From: Actinacidiphila sp. DG2A-62
Lineage (GTDB): Bacteria; Actinomycetota; Actinomycetes; Streptomycetales; Streptomycetaceae
Direction: 5' to 3'
Assembly (NCBI RefSeq): GCF_035825295.1
Contig: NZ_JAYMGI010000002.1
Span: 4,159,001 to 4,223,000 of the forward strand
Length of the DNA: 64,000 nt
The notes beneath the pieces are model-generated. The model ran no database searches, was not told where the DNA came from, and saw only the letters and a list, made by a program, of their open reading frames with translations. Below, piece after piece: positions 14,898 to 23,604 of this stretch; positions within the stretch are counted from its first letter, which is position 1; each line of letters opens with the position of its first letter. The translations under genes were made by a program, and so were the position numbers.

Positions 14898-16721
14898 ATG
14901 GATCCCATGCCTTCGACGCGCTCAGCACGCACGCGCCGCAGACGCCGCTCGGCCGGCCTGCTCGCCACCATCGGAACGACTGTCGCGCTCTTCGCCACGG
15001 CTGCCCCCGGGTACGCCGACGCCGCGTCCGCCGACGCCGCGTCCGCCACGGCCCAGCGCTCCTCGGCCGACTCCGCTCCCGCCGTGCCCACTTCCGTGGG
15101 AACGACGCCGCCGCCGCAGGATTCGCCCGGTCACCCCAACTACGGCTGCAACGGAACCGGTGACTGGGGCTGGATCGCGAACGGCGGCTCGGGCGGCAAG
15201 GTCACACTGGTCGGGAAGATCTCCGATCCCGACCCGGGCCAGCTGGTGACCGCGCAGTTCGAGCTCTGGGACGGCGCCCACCACCTCATCGTCATGGGCC
15301 GTCCCGCCGACCCCGCCGCGGGGACGCTCTCCAGCAGTTCCGACTCCGGCTGGCAGACCTCCGGCTCCATCGCCTCCAAGAGCGTTCCCACCAGCTATCT
15401 CGTCGACGGGCACTCGTACGGCTTCCGGCTCCGCGCCGACGACGGGACCCTCCGGTCGGCCGCGAGCACCTCCTGCCACTTCAGGTACGACGCGACGGCG
15501 CCCACCCTGTCGATCAACGGCGCCGCCAGCACCGGTTCGTGCATCGACGGCGGGAGCCTTCCCGCGGGCCGGACCAGCCTCGACCTCGACCTCCGGGGCG
15601 AGGACAGCGGCAGCGGCCTCGACCACTTCGACACGGACAGCGGTGTCGGCCCGCTCGCCCCCGACGCCGACGGGGCGGCCACCCTGCACCTCCCGCTGCG
15701 GAGCGGCGGCGATCACACCGTCACGGTCACCGCCGTCGACAGGGCCGGGAACGACAGCAGCCTGTGCTACCAGTTCTTCGCCGCCGGCGACCCCACGCCA
15801 CAGGTCGTGCCCGGCGACATCGACGGCGACGGACTCCCCGACTTCACCGCTGTTCCCGTCGCCGGCTCCTACGCGGGCGATCCCGGCCTGCGGTACTACC
15901 CCACCAACGTGTCCAGCCCGCGCGGCGCCATCGCGTCCCACAGCACCGACGGCCCGAACCCCGACGGCAGTTGGACGGGCGCCCTCACCGCGCACCGGTC
16001 GTCTCCCACCAGGTCGGTGACCGGTGCTCGTGTCGACGACCTCTTGGCGCTCGGCACGGGGCACGCCCTGTACCTGTACCGCAACAACGGCTCCACCGCC
16101 GGTTCCCACGACAACCAGTTGTACTCGGGGGACAGTCGCGCGTTCCTCCCCCGTCCCGGCTGCGACGCGACCCTCGCGGACTGCTCCCGCTACCCCGCCG
16201 ACTGGTCGTCGGTCCGCCAGCTCGTCGTCCCCGGCGACATGAACGGCGACGGCACTCCCGACCTCGTGACCGAGGAGACCGGGGGCCTGCTCTGGTTCTT
16301 CCCCGGCAACACGATCGGACAGCTCGGATCGCCCCAGCTGATCGGCACGGGGACCTGGGACGGTTACACCCTCATCGCCCCGGGCAACACGTCCACGACT
16401 CCCGGCACCGCCGCGCTGTGGGCCCGCGACAACGCCACCGGCGCCCTCTACCGCTACGACACCAGCGTCGACGCCTCGACCGGCACGCTCAGCCTCTCCT
16501 CCGGCGCCCGGATCGGCGGCGGCTACCCGGCCGCCGTCTACCCGCTGGTCATCAGCGTCGGGGACATCAACGGCGACGGCCTGCCGGACCTCATCGCCAC
16601 CACGTCCACCGGCTCGCTGGTCGACCAGCTCGGCAGCACCACAGCCGCCTTCGACGGCACCCCGGGGCGGCCGACCCGCATCGCGGCAGGCGGATGGAAC
16701 CAGATCAGCACCATCAGCTGA
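14898..16721 (+). CDS. secreted FG-GAP/VCBS-repeat protein
   Basis: 607 aa. The arginine-rich N-terminus, hydrophobic core (LLATIGTTVALFATAA) and AYAD-like cleavage region indicate secretion. The first half contains Ig-like beta domains (DATAPTLSINGAAS; DHTVTVTAVDRAGNDSS). The second half has calcium-binding FG-GAP-type loops DIDGDGLPDF near 312, DMNGDGTPDL near 450 and DINGDGLPDL near 556, a beta-propeller-like arrangement. Probably an extracellular binding or surface protein. No enzyme motif was seen. ATG 14898 or 14907 could be the start, and no clear ribosome site precedes either. It starts 99 bp after the decayed aminotransferase fragment. Confidence 0.8.
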   Translation: MDPMPSTRSARTRRRRRSAGLLATIGTTVALFATAAPGYADAASADAASATAQRSSADSAPAVPTSVGTTPPPQDSPGHPNYGCNGTGDWGWIANGGSGGKVTLVGKISDPDPGQLVTAQFELWDGAHHLIVMGRPADPAAGTLSSSSDSGWQTSGSIASKSVPTSYLVDGHSYGFRLRADDGTLRSAASTSCHFRYDATAPTLSINGAASTGSCIDGGSLPAGRTSLDLDLRGEDSGSGLDHFDTDSGVGPLAPDADGAATLHLPLRSGGDHTVTVTAVDRAGNDSSLCYQFFAAGDPTPQVVPGDIDGDGLPDFTAVPVAGSYAGDPGLRYYPTNVSSPRGAIASHSTDGPNPDGSWTGALTAHRSSPTRSVTGARVDDLLALGTGHALYLYRNNGSTAGSHDNQLYSGDSRAFLPRPGCDATLADCSRYPADWSSVRQLVVPGDMNGDGTPDLVTEETGGLLWFFPGNTIGQLGSPQLIGTGTWDGYTLIAPGNTSTTPGTAALWARDNATGALYRYDTSVDASTGTLSLSSGARIGGGYPAAVYPLVISVGDINGDGLPDLIATTSTGSLVDQLGSTTAAFDGTPGRPTRIAAGGWNQISTIS

Positions 16722-16748
16722 ACGCAGGACGGCGACGACGCGCGGCCG

Positions 16749-18500
16749 TCAGTGCGTCGCGGGCGGCTGGACGGCGGGCGGGTGCGGGCGCCGCAGTGCG
16801 GCGCGTTCGGCGTCCGGGATGTGCATCGACTCGGCCAGCACCGCGGCGAGCGCGGCCACCTGGCCGGGGTCGACGTCGGGGTCGAACGACCACCGGAAGT
16901 CGTCCTCGGCCGTGATGAGGTCGATCACGGCGCGCCCGCCGCCGTCCCGCGCGCCCGGTGCGCGGACGTAGCGCACCCGGTCCAGCGGGATGTCCTGAGC
17001 GATCTCGCCGTGCCCGAGGAACGCGTTCGTCCTGGCCGTGATGACGCGGCGGTCCGTGACCGCGACCAGGTTCCGTACCGCCGCCTTGTCCATCGCCGGC
17101 GCCACCTTCTCCTTGGCGCCGTCGAGGAGCGCACCGATCCGGGCGGGGGTGTCGAGCCCGAGGGCGCGCAGCGTCTCGCCGCCGTCGAGGTGCCAGCGCA
17201 GGACGCGCAGGTACCGGTCCAGGTCCAGCGACGCCGGCGCGCAGAGCACGGCGGGCGCTTCGAGCGGCGGGGCCGGCGGGCGGAGGGCGTCGGCGAGGGG
17301 CTGGACCGCCTCCAGGAGTTGCGCGCTGGTCAGGCGCGCCCTCTTCGCGTCCTTCCGCTTCCCCAGCAGCGGCACCGTGGGGCGTCCCGGGAGTTCGGCG
17401 ATGATCCGCAGCTCCCGCGCCAGCGCGTCGACGAGGGTCGTGGCCTCGGCGAGGGCGGCGTCGAGTTCCTCTGCGGTCTCGCGCTCGATGATCTCCACGA
17501 GCCGCGCCTCGTCGGCGTCTTCGCGTCCCGCGGCCCTGGCGCGCGCGGCGTGCAGGGTCTGGAATCCGGTCCACGCCTTGAGCGAGGACAGGAGGGCGTG
17601 GGCGTCGAAGACGATCGCCGCGGCGTTCGTCTCCAGGTACTGGCGGCGGCCGGGCGCGTCGAGCCGGCGGAGCTGCCGTACGTGTTCGCCGACGTTCAGC
17701 CGGTACGTTCCGCGCTGCTTGCGCAGGGCGTCCTCCTTGGCCGCGACCTTCTCCCACTCGGTCGTCGTGACCGACGAGATCTCGCGGGCCCGGCCGACCG
17801 CGCGGTCGACGGTGTCGACGAGCGCCGTCAGCTCGGCCCACTGGCCGAGCCGCATCGTCGTGAGGACCTCGTTCGTCAGCGCGATGTTGGTCCTGACCAG
17901 GCCCGTGACCTGGCTCAGCATCATCTGGAGGGCGACCATGGCGAGCGCCGGGCCGATCGCGACCGCGAGGTCCGCGGCGCTCACCGCGGTCACGGGGATC
18001 AACCGGACCTGATGGACGATCCGGCCGTCGCGGAAGACCGCGCCGAGGTTCGCGCTGTCCTTGACCGCGAGGGCGCCGCCCGCGTTCAGGAACGCCCGTG
18101 ACGCGTCGCTGATCCGGTAGACCCCCTCCAGGCCGGTGAACGCGTTCGCCAGGCTGCCGCCCGCCGTCGCCGTGTTGCCGATCGAGGCGAGGGCCTCGGA
18201 GATCCGCGCACGGTCGCCGGCCGACAGGAGCCCCACGTCGACGCGTTCGAGCTCGAACTCCGTGACCAGCTCCGCGGGGACCTTCCCGACACCGACGACG
18301 AGCCCGGGCCGCACCTCCACGAGCGCGGCCGACTCCCCGTCCGACCCGGCGCCAGGGTCGGGGTCGACGTCCTGGGCCGAGTCGACGTCCGAGTCCCCGC
18401 TCGAGCCCGGCTCCGACACCGGCACCGAGAACGACTCCGGGTCCAAGCCCGAGCCCGGGTCCGAGCCCGAATCCGGCTCCGAGCCCACAGCGTCCTGCAT
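16749..18500 (-). CDS. uncharacterised large cytoplasmic protein with C-terminal PH-like segment
   Basis: 583 aa from ATG 18500, preceded by GGGGAGGGGAT. Residues ~5-60 are an acidic Ser/Pro/Asp/Gly linker (GSDPGSGLDPESFSVPVSEP). A mixed region follows with GLEGVYRISDASRAFLNAGG, then long predicted helices ~180-370 including one hydrophobic stretch (AVAIGPALAMVALQMML) and charged segments. The C-terminus (VRNLVAVTDRRVITARTNAF then IPLDRVRYVRAPG) resembles bacterial PH-type domains. I do not recognise the family and no catalytic motif is visible. There are no operon partners: the gene is convergent with the FG-GAP gene and 149 bp downstream of argG. Confidence 0.75.
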   Translation of the reverse strand: MQDAVGSEPDSGSDPGSGLDPESFSVPVSEPGSSGDSDVDSAQDVDPDPGAGSDGESAALVEVRPGLVVGVGKVPAELVTEFELERVDVGLLSAGDRARISEALASIGNTATAGGSLANAFTGLEGVYRISDASRAFLNAGGALAVKDSANLGAVFRDGRIVHQVRLIPVTAVSAADLAVAIGPALAMVALQMMLSQVTGLVRTNIALTNEVLTTMRLGQWAELTALVDTVDRAVGRAREISSVTTTEWEKVAAKEDALRKQRGTYRLNVGEHVRQLRRLDAPGRRQYLETNAAAIVFDAHALLSSLKAWTGFQTLHAARARAAGREDADEARLVEIIERETAEELDAALAEATTLVDALARELRIIAELPGRPTVPLLGKRKDAKRARLTSAQLLEAVQPLADALRPPAPPLEAPAVLCAPASLDLDRYLRVLRWHLDGGETLRALGLDTPARIGALLDGAKEKVAPAMDKAAVRNLVAVTDRRVITARTNAFLGHGEIAQDIPLDRVRYVRAPGARDGGGRAVIDLITAEDDFRWSFDPDVDPGQVAALAAVLAESMHIPDAERAALRRPHPPAVQPPATH

Positions 18501-18649
18501 GCGATCCCCTCCCCCGGGCGCACGGCGGCCCCACGCGCCAGCGTCCCCGCGGCAGAGTACGGCATCGCGACAGGTCGGCATGCCGCCTCGCCCCGCGGGC
18601 CGCCGATCCGCCGGCGGCCCCGCGCGGGCGCCGGCGACGTCGGTGTGGA

Positions 18650-20128
18650 TCAGTCCGTGCCGGACTCCATCGCCGCGCGGTCGAGCAGCTCGTCCTCGTC
18701 CAGCGCGGCCAGCTCGGCCAGCGTGCTGGGCTCGCCGCGGGAGGCGATCGCCTCCGCGCCGCCCTCGGGCATCTGCGGCATCGTGCCGATCAGGCCGGTC
18801 GCCGCGGCCTGGGCGGCGCCGAGGACCGGGCTGCCGGTGCCGATCAGGCCGAGCCCGACGTACTGCTCCAGCTTGGCCCGCGAGTCGGCGATGTCGAGGT
18901 TGCGCATGGTGAGCTGGCCGATCCGGTCGACCGGGCCGAACGCGGAGTCCTCGGTGCGCTCCATCGACAGCTTGTCCGGGTGGTAGCTGAACGCGGGACC
19001 CGCGGTGTCGAGGATCGAGTAGTCCTCGCCGCGCCGCAGCCGCAGCGTCACCTCGCCGGTGACCGCCGCGCCGACCCAGCGCTGCAGCGACTCGCGGATC
19101 ATCAGCGCCTGCGGGTCCAGCCAGCGGCCCTCGTACATCAGCCGGCCCAGCCGCCGGCCCTCGTTGTGGTACTGCGCGAGGGTGTCCTCGTTGTGGATCG
19201 CGTTGACCAGGCGCTCGTACGCGGCGTGCAGCAGCGCCATGCCGGGCGCCTCGTAGATGCCGCGGCTCTTGGCCTCGATGATCCGGTTCTCGATCTGGTC
19301 GGACATGCCCAGGCCGTGCCGGCCGCCGATCGCGTTGGCCTCCATCACCAGGGCGACCGGGGACGGGAACTCCTTGCCGTTGATCGTGACCGGACGGCCC
19401 TGGTCGAAGCCGATCGTCACGTCCTCGGCCGGGATCTCGACCGTGGGGTCCCAGAACCGCACGCCCATGATCGGGTCGACGGTCTCGATGCCGGCGTCCA
19501 GGTGCTCCAGCGTCTTGGCCTCGTGGGTGGCGCCCCAGATGTTGGCGTCGGTGGAGTACGCCTTCTCCGTGCTGTCGCGGTACGGCAGGCCGTGCGCGAC
19601 CAGCCACTCCGACATCTCCTTGCGGCCGCCCAGCTCGGTGACGAAGTCGGCGTCCAGCCACGGCTTGTAGATCCGCAGGTGCGGGTTGGCGAGCAGGCCG
19701 TAGCGGTAGAACCGCTCGATGTCGTTGCCCTTGAACGTCGAGCCGTCGCCCCAGATCTGGACGTCGTCCTCCAGCATCGCGCGCACCAGCAGCGTGCCGG
19801 TGACGGCGCGGCCCAGCGGCGTGGTGTTGAAGTACGCGCGGCCGCCCGAGCGGATGTGGAAGGCCCCGCAGGTCAGCGCGGCCAGCCCCTCCTCGACCAG
19901 CGCCGCCCGGCAGTCGACCAGGCGCGCGACCTCGGCGCCGTAGGTCTTCGCGCGGCCGGGCACGGAGGCGATGTCGGGCTCGTCGTACTGGCCGATGTCA
20001 GCGGTGTACGTGCAGGGCACGGCGCCCTTGTCACGCATCCACGCGACCGCGACGGAGGTGTCGAGGCCGCCGGAGAAGGCGATGCCGACCCGCTCGCCGG
20101 CGGGAAGGGAGGTGAGGACCTTGGACAT
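18650..20128 (-). CDS. argG: argininosuccinate synthase
   Basis: 492 aa, the longer actinobacterial form (shorter ArgG proteins have ~400 aa). The ATP-pyrophosphatase P-loop AFSGGLDTS lies at 17-25. Substrate-binding stretches are GRAYFNTTPLGR, GDGSTFKGNDIERFYRYG and GGRHGLGMSDQIENRIIEAK. The enzyme joins citrulline and aspartate with ATP to give argininosuccinate, the penultimate arginine step. The start MSKVLTSLPAG at 20128 is preferred over 20143 because the promoter places the transcript start on this ATG. There are no other arg genes nearby, so it is a stand-alone arginine gene. Confidence 0.95.
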   Translation of the reverse strand: MSKVLTSLPAGERVGIAFSGGLDTSVAVAWMRDKGAVPCTYTADIGQYDEPDIASVPGRAKTYGAEVARLVDCRAALVEEGLAALTCGAFHIRSGGRAYFNTTPLGRAVTGTLLVRAMLEDDVQIWGDGSTFKGNDIERFYRYGLLANPHLRIYKPWLDADFVTELGGRKEMSEWLVAHGLPYRDSTEKAYSTDANIWGATHEAKTLEHLDAGIETVDPIMGVRFWDPTVEIPAEDVTIGFDQGRPVTINGKEFPSPVALVMEANAIGGRHGLGMSDQIENRIIEAKSRGIYEAPGMALLHAAYERLVNAIHNEDTLAQYHNEGRRLGRLMYEGRWLDPQALMIRESLQRWVGAAVTGEVTLRLRRGEDYSILDTAGPAFSYHPDKLSMERTEDSAFGPVDRIGQLTMRNLDIADSRAKLEQYVGLGLIGTGSPVLGAAQAAATGLIGTMPQMPEGGAEAIASRGEPSTLAELAALDEDELLDRAAMESGTD

Positions 20129-20163
20129 GGTTAAAGTATGCACACCTACGCATGATCATGCAA
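20129..20163 (-). promoter_or_regulatory. argG promoter, probably leaderless, with ARG-box-like palindrome
   Basis: On the minus strand TTGCAT (20158-20163), 17 bp, CATACT (20135-20140) and a 6-bp gap lead to the ATG at 20128, so +1 would be the A of the start codon. The spacer contains a perfect palindrome GCATGATCATGC (20150-20161) and a further TGCATA half-site (20137-20142). These resemble the TGCAT-containing ArgR boxes of Streptomyces. Confidence 0.5.
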
Positions 20164-20263
20164 AGTCGGGGCGGAGGCTCGCGCGCGGGGGGCGTACGGG
20201 ATAGGGCCGGCGGTACGGGCGGGGGTCCGGGCTACGCGAGGGCGGCCGTCGTACCGGCGAGGT

Positions 20264-21103
20264 CTACGCGAGGACGCCCGCGGCGCGGGCCGCGGTCAGC
20301 CACTGCGGGTACTCCGCGAGCAGTTCGTCGTACAGCACCGCGTCCGGGATCGACCGCGGCGCGTCGCCGGCGGCGAAGAAGCCCGCGTTGTCGACCAGCC
20401 GCCGCTGCGGCGCGGGCAGTTCGTCCAGCCGGCGCAGGAAGCGGAACTCGTCGTCGCCGAAGCCGACGAACTGCCAGAAGATCGGCAGCCGCGCGGCGGT
20501 GCACAGGACGTGCTCGGCCGCGGTGCGCGAGGAGGGCGAGCCGTCGGTCTGGAAGACCACGAAGGCGGGGTCGGCGGCGCCGCTCGCCTGGTAGTGGTCG
20601 ATGACCGCCTGCATGGCCAGGTGGTAATTGGTACGGCCCATGTGGCCCATCGACTCGTGCAGCGCGCCGATCCGGCCCTGGTACGCGTCGAGGCCGACCT
20701 CGGCGACGCCGTCGACCTCGGTGGAGAAGAAGACGACGGGGACCACGCCGTCGTCGTCCAGGTTGGCGGCGAGCGCGAGGGTCTGCTCGGCGAGGTGCTG
20801 GACCGAGCCGTCGCGGTAGTAGCGGCGCATGCTGCCGGAGCGGTCGAGCACAAGGTAAACAGCAGCGCGCTGTCCGCTGATCCGGTTCTTGACCAGGGAG
20901 ACGGAGGCGGCCTTGAAGAGACTGACCAGGCCGGGGGCCCGGTCCGCGACCTTCTCCAGGCTGACGCCGGGAGCGGGCGCCCCGGCAGAGGCGAGACCGG
21001 AGGCGGGGGCGGGAGCGGCTGCCGCGGCGCTCCCGGGCGCGGCGGCCTCGCGGGGTCTCTTGCGGTAGTCGATCCGGTACGTCTTGCGGTAGTCGATGGC
21101 CAT
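20264..21103 (-). CDS. von Willebrand factor A domain protein
   Basis: 279 aa from ATG 21103. The VWA fold is clear. The MIDAS metal-binding motif AAVYLVLDRSGSM (DxSxS) lies near residue 80, the conserved threonine is in MGRTNYHLAM near 150, and the aspartate is in FVVFQTDGSPSS near 180. The N-terminus (MAIDYRKTYRIDYRKRPRE) precedes a flexible Ala/Pro linker. TerF/TerY-like VWA proteins of Streptomyces have this layout and are linked to tellurite/stress-type complexes, but no ter genes are nearby. No signal peptide, so cytoplasmic. It is divergent from the siderophore transporter, sharing a 186-bp upstream region. Confidence 0.85.
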   Translation of the reverse strand: MAIDYRKTYRIDYRKRPREAAAPGSAAAAAPAPASGLASAGAPAPGVSLEKVADRAPGLVSLFKAASVSLVKNRISGQRAAVYLVLDRSGSMRRYYRDGSVQHLAEQTLALAANLDDDGVVPVVFFSTEVDGVAEVGLDAYQGRIGALHESMGHMGRTNYHLAMQAVIDHYQASGAADPAFVVFQTDGSPSSRTAAEHVLCTAARLPIFWQFVGFGDDEFRFLRRLDELPAPQRRLVDNAGFFAAGDAPRSIPDAVLYDELLAEYPQWLTAARAAGVLA

Positions 21104-21265
21104 GGACCGGGATTGTCCTCCGGTGGCGCCGCCGCTGTCCGACGATCGGCGGAGCCGGTGGCCGGGGCGCACGGGCGCGGCGGAGGGCGCGGAGGAGGGC
21201 GCGAAGGAGGCGGCGGCGCGGGGCACAATCGGGGCAACGCTGACCCCCGGGGTTCCGCGACGCAT

Positions 21266-21284
21266 TTAGGTGAGGCTAACCTAA
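21266..21284. promoter_or_regulatory. iron box (DmdR1/IdeR operator)
   Basis: TTAGGTGAGGCTAACCTAA matches the consensus TTAGGTTAGGCTAACCTAA at 18 of 19 positions. It ends 5 bp before the ABC ATPase start, where a Fe2+-loaded DmdR1/IdeR repressor would block transcription in iron-replete cells. Confidence 0.93.
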
Positions 21285-21289
21285 GCGAC

Positions 21290-22321
21290 GTGACAGTTGC
21301 TGAGGAGAACGCGTCCCGCGGCGCCGGGCTGCGGGCCGTCGGGGTGACGGTCGGGTACGACCGGGAGGACGTCGTGCACGACGCGGCGCTCACGTTGCGG
21401 CCCGGCGAGGTCACCGCGCTGGTCGGGCCGAACGGCAGCGGGAAGTCGACGCTGCTGCGGACCCTCGCCCGGCTGCAGCGGGCCCGAGCCGGGACGCTGA
21501 CCCTGGACGCGGCGGACGGCCAGGCCGCGGACGGCTTCCAGCTGACCGCGCGCGCGTTCGCCCGGCAGGTCGCGCTGCTCACGCAGGGGCGGCCGACGCC
21601 GAGCGGGCTGACCGTGCGCGACGTCGTGGAGTTCGGGCGGCACCCGCACCGCGGCCGGTGGGGGCGGCCGGACCCGGGCGGCGCCGCGGCGGTGGACCGG
21701 GCGCTCGGCCTGACCGGCGTCGCCGAGCTGGCCGACCGCGGTGTGGAACAGCTGTCCGGCGGCCAGCTCCAGCGCGTGTGGCTGGCCGGCTGCCTCGCGC
21801 AGGAGACCGGCGTGCTGCTGCTGGACGAGCCGACGACGTATCTCGACCTGCGCTACCAGATCGAACTCCTCGACCTGATCAGGGACGTGGCCGACGACCA
21901 CCGGATCGCGGTCGGCGTCGTGCTGCACGACCTCGACCAGGCCGCCGCGGTCGCCGACCGCGTCGCGCTGCTGCACGCGGGCCGGGTGGTCGCCGACGGC
22001 ACGCCCGAGGAGGTCTTCACGCCCGCGCTGCTGTCGCGGGTCTACGGCATCCGCGTCGACGTCGACACCGACCCGTCGACCGGGCGGCTGCGCACCCGCG
22101 CGATCGGCCGCCACCACGCCCGCGACGCCGCGGCCCGCGCCCGAGGGGACGGGGCCCGCGCCCGAGGGGACGGGGTCTCCGCCCGAGGGGACGGTACGAG
22201 CCCCCTGGGCGCGGCACCGGACCCGGCCGCTCCGACCTCGGCTGCCCCCGACCCGGCCGCTCCGGACCGGGCCGCCCTCGACCGGGCCACCCCGGACCCG
22301 GCCGCCGAGGCCGGCGCCTGA
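21290..22321 (+). CDS. siderophore/iron ABC transporter ATP-binding protein (FepC/FhuC-like)
   Basis: 343 aa from GTG 21290, directly after the iron box. It has Walker A GPNGSGKST near residue 48, Q-loop ALLTQGRPTPSG near 100, signature LSGGQLQRV near 157, Walker B LLLDEPTTYLD near 178 and H-loop VVLHDLDQ near 212. The core ends near residue 265. The last ~75 residues are Ala/Pro/Asp repeats (ARGDG units) with no known role. It would hydrolyse ATP to power ferric-siderophore import with the lipoprotein and permease downstream. Family alternatives (haem or cobalamin uptake) are less likely given the iron box. Confidence 0.93.
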   Translation: MTVAEENASRGAGLRAVGVTVGYDREDVVHDAALTLRPGEVTALVGPNGSGKSTLLRTLARLQRARAGTLTLDAADGQAADGFQLTARAFARQVALLTQGRPTPSGLTVRDVVEFGRHPHRGRWGRPDPGGAAAVDRALGLTGVAELADRGVEQLSGGQLQRVWLAGCLAQETGVLLLDEPTTYLDLRYQIELLDLIRDVADDHRIAVGVVLHDLDQAAAVADRVALLHAGRVVADGTPEEVFTPALLSRVYGIRVDVDTDPSTGRLRTRAIGRHHARDAAARARGDGARARGDGVSARGDGTSPLGAAPDPAAPTSAAPDPAAPDRAALDRATPDPAAEAGA

Positions 22322-22414
22322 GCCCGGGCCCGAAACCCGCCAACTCCCCGACGCCGAGCGTCGACCACGGCCACAGGCGCGGGCACGGGCACGGGCGCCA
22401 CGGCCACCGACCAG

Positions 22415-22449
22415 CGCCACCGCCACCGCCACCGCCACCGCCACCGCCA
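22415..22449. repeat. CCACCG hexanucleotide microsatellite
   Basis: About five to six CCACCG units lie in the 231-bp gap between the ATPase and lipoprotein genes of the iron operon. No coding function is apparent, and copy number is likely to vary between strains. Confidence 0.8.
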
Positions 22450-22552
22450 GCGACCAGCGAGCACCCCGCACACGCCCCCGCACACACCCCCGCACTCGCG
22501 CCCCGCACTCGCGCCCCCATCGGGCGCCCCGCACCGAAAGGCCCCGCCCGCC

Positions 22553-23599
22553 ATGAGACGCCTCACCGCCACCACCGCCGCCGCGACCGCCACCGCGCTC
22601 GCCGCGCTCTGCCTGGCCGCCTGCGGCACCACCCACTCCGCCGCCGACGCCGCCGACGCCGCCGGCGACGAAGCGCCCTCGGCGGGTTCGAGCGCCCAGG
22701 GCGGCACCGGCAAGGCCGCCGGACCCGTCACCCTCACCGACGCCAGCGGCACGCGGGTGCACCTCGACGCCCCGGCCACCCGGGTCGTGGGCACCGAGTG
22801 GAACGTCGTGGAGGACCTCGTCACGCTCGGCGTGGACCCGGTCGGCGTCGCCGACGTGAAGGGCTACACCGCCTGGGACACCGCGGCCCCGCTGCGCAGC
22901 TCCGCCAAGGACATCGGCACCCGCGGCGAACCCAGCATGGACACCGTCGCCGCCCTCGCGCCGGACCTCGTCGTGGCGACCACCGACCTGTCCGCCTCCG
23001 CGGTGGCCCAACTGCGCAAGATCGCCCCGGTGGTGGAGGTGCGCTCGGCCGACGCCGCCGACCAGATCGGGCTGATGACCACGGACCTCGACCTGATCGC
23101 GAAGGCCACCGGCACCGAGCGGAAGGCCGCGGCGGTCAAGCAGGCGTTCGACGCCAAGCTCGCCTCGGGTCGCAAGGCCCTCGCCGACGCCGGGCTGGCC
23201 GGCGCGCCGTATGCCTTCGCCGACGGCTACGTGCAGGCCAACCAGGTGGCCGTCCGCCCGTACACCAGCGGCTCGTTGATCGGCGCCGTCAACGAGCGGA
23301 TCGGCCTGAAGAACGCCTGGAAGGTGGCCGGGGACAAGGCGTACGGGCTGGCGACGACCGATGTCGAGGGGCTCACCGGCCTCGGCGACGTGCGCTTCGC
23401 CTACATCGCCAACGACGCCGACGGCGACCCGTTCACCACCGCGCTCGCCAAGAACGCCGTGTGGAGGTCGCTGCCGTTCGTCGCGGCCGGGCACGTGAGT
23501 CGGCTGCCCGACGGCGTCTGGATGTTCGGCGGCCCGGCGTCCATGGGGGCCTACGTGGACTCCGTCGTCGCGGCGCTGACCAAGTCCCCCGCGAAGTAG
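22553..23599 (+). CDS. ferric-siderophore substrate-binding lipoprotein
   Basis: 348 aa. A lipoprotein signal with lipobox LAAC (Cys near residue 23) anchors it to the outer face of the membrane. The mature part has the Fe3+-siderophore-binding (FhuD/FepB-like) two-lobed fold: VTLTDASGTRVHLDAPATRV at the start of lobe 1, GEPSMDTVAALAPDLVVATT near 125, and the long linking helix around 190-220. The typical ending SMGAYVDSVVAAL is also present. It captures the iron chelate and delivers it to the fused permease 6 bp downstream. ATG 22553 follows GAAAGG. Confidence 0.93.
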   Translation: MRRLTATTAAATATALAALCLAACGTTHSAADAADAAGDEAPSAGSSAQGGTGKAAGPVTLTDASGTRVHLDAPATRVVGTEWNVVEDLVTLGVDPVGVADVKGYTAWDTAAPLRSSAKDIGTRGEPSMDTVAALAPDLVVATTDLSASAVAQLRKIAPVVEVRSADAADQIGLMTTDLDLIAKATGTERKAAAVKQAFDAKLASGRKALADAGLAGAPYAFADGYVQANQVAVRPYTSGSLIGAVNERIGLKNAWKVAGDKAYGLATTDVEGLTGLGDVRFAYIANDADGDPFTTALAKNAVWRSLPFVAAGHVSRLPDGVWMFGGPASMGAYVDSVVAALTKSPAK

Positions 23600-23604
23600 G
23601 GCGC

